DNA of 64,000 bases from Planctomycetota bacterium. Its GTDB lineage: Bacteria > Planctomycetota > SZUA-567 > H5-PLA8. Positions within the stretch are counted from its first letter, which is position 1. Each line of letters starts with the position of its first letter. Made by a program: the position numbers and the translations under genes. Below the pieces are notes generated by a model. That model had not been told where the DNA came from, did no database searches, and worked only from the letters and a program-made list of their open reading frames with translations. The stretch is taken from NCBI GenBank assembly GCA_016200135.1, contig JACQFI010000033.1, positions 1 through 64,000 of the forward strand. The letters run 5' to 3'. This document shows, piece after piece, positions 58,900 through 64,000 of the stretch.

Positions 58900-60225
58900 A
58901 TGACCGAAACCCAGGAAGCTCCGGCGGCAGGCACCAAGCCCCTCTGCGAAGTGCGCGGCGTGACGCACGACTTCGTCCTGCCCAACGGCAAGCCGCTGCG
59001 CGTGCTCGAGAACATCAACTTCGCGATCCAGCCGAACGAGGTCGTCGCGCTGCTGGGGCCTTCGGGCTGCGGCAAGTCCACGCTCCTGCGGATCCTCGCG
59101 GGACTGATCGTGCCTTCGAAGGGCGAGGTCTATTACCGCGGCGAGCTGCTGCGCGGCATGAGCCCCGGCGTGGGATTTGTTTTCCAGAGCTTCGCGCTCT
59201 ATCCGTGGCTGACGGTGCGGCAGAACGTCGAGGTCGTGCTGCGCGCCATGCACATGCCGAACGATACGCTCCGCGAACGCATCCAGCACTGCATCAAGAC
59301 CGTGGGCCTGGCGGGCTTCGAGGACGTCTTCCCGCGCGAACTCTCCGGCGGGATGAAGCAGCGCTGCGGCATCGCGCGGGCGCTGGCGGTCGATTCGGAA
59401 GTGCTCTTCCTCGACGAACCGTTCAGCGCCGTAGACGCGCTCACCGCCGAGTCCATGCGCGCCGAACTGATCGACATCTGGGCCGCTGCGGGCCGCAACC
59501 CGGAATCGATCCTGATGGTCAGCCACGACATTAAAGAAGTCGTCTACATGGCCGACCGCATCGTGGTGCTGGGTTCGAACCCCGGTCGCATCGTCAAGGT
59601 CGTCGAGAACAAGCTGCCGAGGCCGCGCGACTACCGCGCGCCGGAATTCCTCAAGCTCACCGACCAGCTCCACGACATCATCACGGGCCACGAGATCCCC
59701 GATGCGGCGCCGGGTAAAGCGCCGCAGGCGGCGGCGATCGAGCCGATCCCCAACGTGCGGCCGAATATGGTCGTGGGTCTGCTGGAATACCTCGACGCGC
59801 GCGGCGGCAGGGAGGACATCTTCCACATCGCGGCGGACACCAAGAGCGAGTTCGGCGCGGTGATCGAGACCGCCGAGGCCGCGGAGATGCTGGACTTCGT
59901 CGATACCCCCAAGCGTGCGGTCGTGCTGACCGAGGACGGCAAGCGTTTCGTGAAGGCCCACCCCAACGCGCGGCAAGCGCTCTGGCGCGAGCACATCCTG
60001 CGCCTGAAGCTCTTCAAGGACGTCCACGCGCTGCTTGAAAAACAGCCCGAGCACACCCTCGACGCCGACCATGTGCGCGAGTTGATCGTGCTGCACATGC
60101 CGCACGAAGATTACAGCCGCATGTTCCGGGACTTCATCGGCTGGGCGCGCTTCGGGCACCTGTTTACGTACAACGAGCACAAGGGCCGCCTGCGGCTTCC
60201 CGATGCACACATCGAAGAGGATTGA
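58900..60225 (+). CDS. NitT/TauT-type ABC ATPase with C-terminal AAA-associated domain
   Basis: About 441 aa from the ATG at 58900; GTAGGAGAACGGCGT precedes it. ABC domain (about 10-255): VALLGPSGCGKSTLLRILAG (Walker A), Q-loop FVFQSFALYPWLT, signature LSGGMKQRCGIARAL, Walker B VLFLDEPFSAVDAL, His switch MVSHDIKEVVYM. The C-terminal part (about 285-430) is the AAA-associated domain found on some nitrate/sulfonate ATPases (NMVVGLLEYLDARGGREDIF; RAVVLTEDGKRFVKAHP; HMPHEDYSRMFRDFIGWARF). It powers the fused permease encoded just upstream. The C-terminal domain may sense substrate or regulate. Confidence 0.92.
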   Translation: MTETQEAPAAGTKPLCEVRGVTHDFVLPNGKPLRVLENINFAIQPNEVVALLGPSGCGKSTLLRILAGLIVPSKGEVYYRGELLRGMSPGVGFVFQSFALYPWLTVRQNVEVVLRAMHMPNDTLRERIQHCIKTVGLAGFEDVFPRELSGGMKQRCGIARALAVDSEVLFLDEPFSAVDALTAESMRAELIDIWAAAGRNPESILMVSHDIKEVVYMADRIVVLGSNPGRIVKVVENKLPRPRDYRAPEFLKLTDQLHDIITGHEIPDAAPGKAPQAAAIEPIPNVRPNMVVGLLEYLDARGGREDIFHIAADTKSEFGAVIETAEAAEMLDFVDTPKRAVVLTEDGKRFVKAHPNARQALWREHILRLKLFKDVHALLEKQPEHTLDADHVRELIVLHMPHEDYSRMFRDFIGWARFGHLFTYNEHKGRLRLPDAHIEED

Positions 60226-60240
60226 ACGGACGAAGCCGCT

Positions 60241-61521
60241 CTAGGTAAACAGCGGCATCTTGCGATAGACCTGCTTGCCCCAGTCGAGGTCTTCCGGCCA
60301 GAGCAGCGACGCGCCCATCTTCCAGCGCTTGCCGGCCTGCATGTGCTGGACGAAGGCCTTCTGCACCGAACTCTTCTGCGGGTTCGCGTCGAGGTTCTTG
60401 GGATCGAACTTGCTGTCGAAGATGCGCTCGATGTGCTGGTGGTCCGACGCGTACGGATACGGGTACAGATACCACTCGCTCAGGAAGCGGACAATGTTCG
60501 CGTCGGGCGCGAGGTAGTCTTCCCAATACTGGTCCAGCAGCCACGAACTGCACGTAAACGCGCGAAACGGGCGCTCGGGGAAGTGCTTGGGAAAGAACGC
60601 GCACGCCTGCCGGAAAGATTCGCCGCAATGCGCGTGGTCCATCGGGCCCGTCGCGGCGATGTGCACGCCCAGCGTAGGTTCGTGCCGCGAGAGCACGCAG
60701 GTCCACTCGTCGGCCTTCAGGCTGAGCGGTTCGCGCCGCGCGATGCCAAGTTTCGGGTCGATTGGCGTGCCGCGGAGCGTCTGCGTGTCGCAGGTGAACG
60801 CGCTCGTCCAGGCCTGCGGGTCGTGGACGCCGTTGATGCCGTCGAAGAGCCCGTCGGCGCGGAACTTCTGGCCCGAGCCCGCGAAGAGCACCACGCGGCG
60901 GTCCTGCTTGTTCCGGAACGCCTGAAAGTTGTAACTGTACGGATGCGACTCAAACTGGAGCCGCCCGAGTTTGTACAGCCGCCCGCTGAAGTGGTTCGAG
61001 AGCCAGCCCATCTGCTTGAAGCCCCACGTGCCGCTCAAGCGCTTCTCTTCGTTCGTCCAGAGTTCCAGATCGGCGAGCGTATCGAGCGAGACCTCGTCGG
61101 AGATGCCGCGCTCCTTGTGGAATTTTCGGATCGCCGGCACGCACGAGAGAAAAACCAGCGCATAGAAGAGCCGCACTCCGTCGCCCAGCTCGTCCGGAAG
61201 TTTGGGCCACTGCCCGATGTCGCATTTGCCGCCCCAGGGCGCGGAGGACATCTGGACGTGGCAGTGCCAAGCGAGGCGCTCGAGAGCCTTGTTCTGCTTG
61301 AGCAGGCTTAACGCGTCGGCGACGACCTTGCCCGCTTCGGTCTTGTAGATGCCCGCGTCCAGCGAGGCCGCGATAGCGGCGAGCAGTTGCCGGCTCGCGT
61401 CCTCGGACCAGGACTTCTGCGTCTCCGCCCAGTCCTTCTTCTGCTCGTCCGAAGGCGCGGGCACGCCGAGCGCCGCAAACGCATGGACGGGATCGGACCA
61501 CGTGCTCTCGTTCTGGCTCAT
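60241..61521 (-). CDS. Acyltransferase-domain protein (NAT_N/GNAT_C type)
   Basis: 426 aa. It matches the two-part family in which an N-terminal helical domain (NAT_N) precedes a GNAT-like domain: IRKFHKERGISDEVSLDTLA and DLELWTNEEKRLSGTWGFKQ, then LSNHFSGRLYKLGRLQFESH. The C-terminal part shows LGVHIAATGPMDHAHCGESF, ACAFFPKHFPERPFRAFTCS and SWLLDQYWEDYLAPDANIVR, the pattern of the GNAT_C domain. Acceptor and acyl donor are unknown. No signal peptide. It converges on the ABC operon with 15 nt between stops and is followed on the other side by the Gfo/Idh/MocA gene on the same strand. Confidence 0.85.
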   Translation of the reverse strand: MSQNESTWSDPVHAFAALGVPAPSDEQKKDWAETQKSWSEDASRQLLAAIAASLDAGIYKTEAGKVVADALSLLKQNKALERLAWHCHVQMSSAPWGGKCDIGQWPKLPDELGDGVRLFYALVFLSCVPAIRKFHKERGISDEVSLDTLADLELWTNEEKRLSGTWGFKQMGWLSNHFSGRLYKLGRLQFESHPYSYNFQAFRNKQDRRVVLFAGSGQKFRADGLFDGINGVHDPQAWTSAFTCDTQTLRGTPIDPKLGIARREPLSLKADEWTCVLSRHEPTLGVHIAATGPMDHAHCGESFRQACAFFPKHFPERPFRAFTCSSWLLDQYWEDYLAPDANIVRFLSEWYLYPYPYASDHQHIERIFDSKFDPKNLDANPQKSSVQKAFVQHMQAGKRWKMGASLLWPEDLDWGKQVYRKMPLFT

Positions 61522-61612
61522 GCCAACATTGGTATCCTAAACGCGTTGGAGTTCAACCAAGAGCCGCCGCAGGGCACGCAATCTCGCGCCACTTCCTTCA
61601 GGAATTCGAACC

Positions 61613-61640
61613 AAAAGAAAAGGCCACCTCTCGGCGGCCT
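61613..61640 (-). terminator. Terminator for the Gfo/Idh/MocA gene at 61683
   Basis: On the minus strand AGGCCGCC-GAGA-GGTGGCCT is followed by TTTCTTTT (61613-61620). It has an 8-bp stem with one G-T pair and lies about 43 nt past the stop codon. The remaining gap (61641-61682) is repeated CCTGT words. Confidence 0.75.
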
Positions 61641-61682
61641 GCCCTTCTCAGAATCCTGTCCTCTGATTCCTGTCCCCTGCCG

Positions 61683-62795
61683 TTAGTCGTCCAACGCCAT
61701 CGATCCGAGCCCCGTGGGCAGCGCCGCGGGGCGCTTGTACGGCTCCTTGATCGAGACGTACTTGCCGCTCTTTGTCGAGCTGAGGAAGGCGTGCATGATC
61801 TCGAGGACGTGCAGGGCGTTCTCGCCGCTGGCGCGGTGCGCGCGTCCGCTGCGGATCGCGTAGGCCATGTCCACCACGCCGATGCCCCACTTAGCGCCGC
61901 CGTCGTGGCCGTGGGTGAGCTTGAGCTCCTGCCATTCCTTGTCGCCGGCCTTGCGCAGCTTTACCGGGCCGCCGAGGCCATTCGGGTCGGGCATGCTGAG
62001 CGTCCCGCCGGTGCCGTAGATCTCGATGCGCGGCAGATTCGCGTGCCAGACCGCGAAGCTCGTGACGATCGTCGCCACCGCGCCACTCTTGAAGTCCACC
62101 ACTCCGGTGACGTGGTCGGGCGTCTCGACCTTGATCTTCTGGCCCTTCTTGGGCTCGCTGCCGATGAGGCGCTCCGGGCGTTGGATCGTCGAAGAGCCCG
62201 CGACGCGCTTCGCGGGCCCAAGCATGTTCAGGAGCGCCGTGAGGTAGTACGGACCCATGTCGAACATCGGGCCGCCGCCGGCCTTGTAGTAGAATTCGGG
62301 GTCCGGGTGCCAGCTCTCGTGGCCGGGGCAGGTCATAAAAGCCGTGGCGCTGAGCGGCTGGCCGATCTCGCCGTCGTCGATCAGCTTGCGGCAGGTCTGC
62401 AGGCCGCCGCCGAGAAACGTGCCCGGCGCGCAGCCGGTGCGGACCTTCTGCTTCTTGGCTTCGGCGACCATCTTCTGCCCGTCTTTAAGCGCCACCGCGA
62501 GCGGCTTCTCGTTGTAAACGTGCTTCCCGGCCTTGATCGCCTGGAGCGCGACTTCGGCGTGCGCCTTGGGGATGGTGAGGTTCACGACGATCTCGATCGC
62601 GGGATCGGCCAGGAGTTCCTTCACGGAACAGGCCTTCGCAACCCAGAACTCGTCCGCGCGCGCCTGGGCGCGCTGCGGGTCGATGTCCGCGACGGCGGCG
62701 ACTTCGAGGATGGGGAACGATTGGGCGGTGGCGAGGTACGCGCGGCTGATGTTGCCGCATCCGACGATGCCGACTTTCACGCGCTGCTTGGACAT
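61683..62795 (-). CDS. Gfo/Idh/MocA family oxidoreductase (fourth in window)
   Basis: 370 aa. Rossmann motif VKVGIVGCGNISRAYLATA; active loop HVYNEKPLAVAL with the standard EKP (not the EKPP of the 9.6-13.8 kb trio). The catalytic domain has GGGPMFDMGPYYLTALLNML, with D and Y in the active-site helix. C-terminal DMAYAIRSGRAHRASGENAL and HVLEIMHAFL match the family. It is the classical NAD(P)-dependent sugar dehydrogenase form. It is separate from the other cluster, near the acyltransferase gene and a terminator. Substrate unknown. Confidence 0.9.
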   Translation of the reverse strand: MSKQRVKVGIVGCGNISRAYLATAQSFPILEVAAVADIDPQRAQARADEFWVAKACSVKELLADPAIEIVVNLTIPKAHAEVALQAIKAGKHVYNEKPLAVALKDGQKMVAEAKKQKVRTGCAPGTFLGGGLQTCRKLIDDGEIGQPLSATAFMTCPGHESWHPDPEFYYKAGGGPMFDMGPYYLTALLNMLGPAKRVAGSSTIQRPERLIGSEPKKGQKIKVETPDHVTGVVDFKSGAVATIVTSFAVWHANLPRIEIYGTGGTLSMPDPNGLGGPVKLRKAGDKEWQELKLTHGHDGGAKWGIGVVDMAYAIRSGRAHRASGENALHVLEIMHAFLSSTKSGKYVSIKEPYKRPAALPTGLGSMALDD

Positions 62796-62843
62796 GGGGA
62801 GAGCTTCTCCTCTTGGGTGTTTTGGAAGCCCAAGAGACTAGCG

Positions 62844-62931
62844 TAAAACGTAAAACGTAAAACGTAATTACCGCCTGAGAGGAGCCCGGTGCGACTCGGC
62901 GCCAAAATTACGTTTTACGTTTTACGTTTTA
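62844..62931. repeat. Perfect 26-bp inverted repeat of ACGTAAA words (family R3, copy 2)
   Basis: The arms at 62844-62869 and 62906-62931 are exact inverted copies (built of TAAAACG words and closed by AATT), 36 nt apart. The element lies between the Gfo/Idh/MocA gene and the third ECF sigma gene, just upstream of the latter's promoter region. It is the clean version of the degraded element at 53243. Confidence 0.9.
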
Positions 62932-62999
62932 GCCGCACCATATACGGGTTCCCATGCAGCAAGCATTCGGCCCCGCGTCTCCAGGATAACGTGCACACG

Positions 63000-63614
63000 A
63001 TGGCCGCCGGAGCCCATCGCGAAGAACCTTCCTCCGCCCGCGAACCCGCGGCCGCGGCGGATGTGTCGCGGCCGGACGCCGCCAGCGCGTACGCCTTCGC
63101 GGCGGATGCCGCGTGCGTGCGCGCCGTCCTGGCGGGGCAAAAAGAGCGGTTCGAGGAATTGGTCGGGCGCTACCAGAATGTCGTCTACGCGGTGGCGCTC
63201 GGCTACATGAAGGACGCCCAGCGCGCGGAGGACCTCGCGCAGGAAGTCTTCATCAACGCCTTCGCGAACCTGGCGCAGTTGCGCGAGCCCGACCGGTTTC
63301 TGCCGTGGCTCCTGCAGATCGCGCGCAACCGGAGCTACCGGGAAGCGCACAAGGCCGCCGCGCGGCCCGAGCAGGCCCTCAGCGAGGCCCACGAACCCGC
63401 GGCGCCGGGCCCGAATCAAGATGTCCAACGCGCGGCCAACGTACTGGCTTTAGTAGAGGAGTTGCCCGAGCCCTATCGCGGAACGCTGCTGATGAAGTAC
63501 CGCCAGGGGCTCAGTTGCAAGGAGATCGCCGAGAGCGAAGGTGTGCCGATCGGGACGATCACGAGCCGGCTCACGCGCGCGCTCGCGGTGCTGAGAACAG
63601 CCTTGGGACAATGA
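63000..63614 (+). CDS. ECF RNA polymerase sigma factor (third in window)
   Basis: About 204 aa from the ATG at 63000 (a GTG at 62992 is out of frame; upstream in-frame codons are repeat-derived). An Ala-rich tail of about 35 residues precedes sigma-2: FEELVGRYQNVVYAVALGYM, KDAQRAEDLAQEVFINAFAN, FLPWLLQIARNRSYREAHKA. Sigma-4: VEELPEPYRGTLLMKYRQGL, SCKEIAESEGVPIGTITSRL, TRALAVLRTA. The next gene begins 122 nt downstream and looks like its partner. It is separated by the R3 repeat from the gene before it. Confidence 0.92.
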   Translation: MAAGAHREEPSSAREPAAAADVSRPDAASAYAFAADAACVRAVLAGQKERFEELVGRYQNVVYAVALGYMKDAQRAEDLAQEVFINAFANLAQLREPDRFLPWLLQIARNRSYREAHKAAARPEQALSEAHEPAAPGPNQDVQRAANVLALVEELPEPYRGTLLMKYRQGLSCKEIAESEGVPIGTITSRLTRALAVLRTALGQ

Positions 63615-63736
63615 CGAATTATAATCACAACTCATTGTGCATTAACGAGTTCCGATTCAGTACTGGTTTGAAAATAGGTCTCGAAAGCGTGCAGCAAAGG
63701 ATAAGCAGCGGGCTCTAAATGACCGAGAGGATGAGC

Positions 63737-64000
63737 ATGAGCACTCGCGATCCCAACCTGGCCTTGCCCGAAGAATTCGCCCGCGCGGCGGAACTGCATC
63801 TGCGCTGCAAGATGGGTGAAGATCTGAGCGCGGCGGAACTCACCGAGCTGGACCAGGCCAAGAGCGACGCCGCGACGGCCGAGTTCCTGAACGGGCTCGA
63901 CGACACGGACGAGGTGCTGACCGCGGCGATGAAGAAGGCGCGGCCGGCGGCGGACTTCTCTAAGAAGGTGATGGCGCAAGTTTCCAAGCCTGCGGGTTCC
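63737..64000 (+). CDS. N-terminal part of probable anti-sigma factor (3' partial)
   Basis: 88 codons visible, open at the window edge. The ATG at 63737 is chosen because GAGAGG lies 6 nt upstream (63719 and 63731 also possible). The visible part is helical and acidic (LALPEEFARAAELHLRCKMG, LTELDQAKSDAATAEFLNGL), then turns basic near VLTAAMKKARPAADFSKKVM. The pattern of a short helical domain followed by a basic stretch suits an anti-sigma factor before its membrane helix. The position right after an ECF sigma gene is the main support. The rest lies outside the window. Confidence 0.6.
   Translation, partial: MSTRDPNLALPEEFARAAELHLRCKMGEDLSAAELTELDQAKSDAATAEFLNGLDDTDEVLTAAMKKARPAADFSKKVMAQVSKPAGS

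Noticed and set aside
57703-60225. 840-codon frame joining an alternate reading of the permease to the ATPase
   Set aside because: The first 400 codons are an out-of-frame reading of the permease; the ATPase start at 58900 has a ribosome-binding site.

Overview
The window is a stretch of high-GC, gene-dense bacterial chromosome carrying both housekeeping genes (rarA, ftsK, mutS, ribBA) and accessory genes. I see no rRNA, tRNA, transposase, phage or CRISPR array. The gene content (several Gfo/Idh/MocA oxidoreductases and TIM-barrel isomerases, a CxPSR sulfatase, a Ser/Thr kinase fused to an FGE-like domain, three ECF sigma factors with membrane partners, a pseudopilin-like tail on a membrane protein, many intergenic palindromic repeats) resembles Planctomycetota, Verrucomicrobiota, Lentisphaerota and allied candidate phyla. 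That placement is inference; no marker here fixes the phylum.

Layout. 1-2.7 kb: phosphate uptake on the minus strand, with pstS followed by a single ORF joining PstC to the start of PstA and running off the window. 2.7-7.1 kb: rarA, a GntR/LacI-type regulator with a palindromic operator, and a secreted protein. 7.1-14.2 kb: a sugar-catabolism-like region with an AraC regulator divergent from a phytanoyl-CoA dioxygenase-family enzyme, then an apparent operon of XRE-cupin regulator, three Gfo/Idh/MocA oxidoreductases, a sugar-phosphate isomerase-like protein and a cupin. 14.2-19.4 kb (minus): FKBP isomerase, kinase-FGE fusion, a secreted protein with NlpC/P60-like motifs and a VWA protein. 19.5-20.3 kb: one AT-rich gene unlike its neighbours. 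20.4-22.6 kb: divergent ClpS-like adaptor and a small basic protein, both with leaderless-looking promoters, and an SGNH hydrolase. 22.7-25.3 kb: ECF sigma/FecR anti-sigma pair. 25.4-32.1 kb: double-GNAT acetyltransferase, sulfatase, a SpoIIE phosphatase with tandem zinc-ribbon-like modules, and a secreted glycosidase-like barrel.

32.7-46.2 kb: ftsK; a translationally coupled ECF sigma / small membrane protein / polytopic membrane protein triad; mutS; and a 1511-residue hybrid histidine kinase. 46.3-48.0 kb: a small secreted protein and a TIM-barrel isomerase. 48.1-53.2 kb (minus): ridA, then a peptide/nickel-type ABC operon (binding protein, two permeases, no ATPase) ending in an overlapping AraC regulator. 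A 10-bp direct repeat at 21-bp spacing just beyond the regulator, upstream of the isomerase, is a candidate binding site. 53.3-64 kb: a three-repeat lipoprotein, a triple-BON protein, ribBA, a NitT/TauT-type ABC transporter with a fused double permease, a NAT_N/GNAT_C acyltransferase, a fourth Gfo/Idh/MocA protein, and a third ECF sigma with a truncated downstream partner.

The intergenic DNA holds several dispersed families: a 48-bp double palindrome (three copies), a C/G-rich stem-loop (four copies, two flanking one gene), a 26-bp inverted repeat built of ACGTAAA words (one perfect, one degraded copy), and a CCAGGG/GTCCCGAT hairpin. Several rho-independent terminators mark transcript ends.
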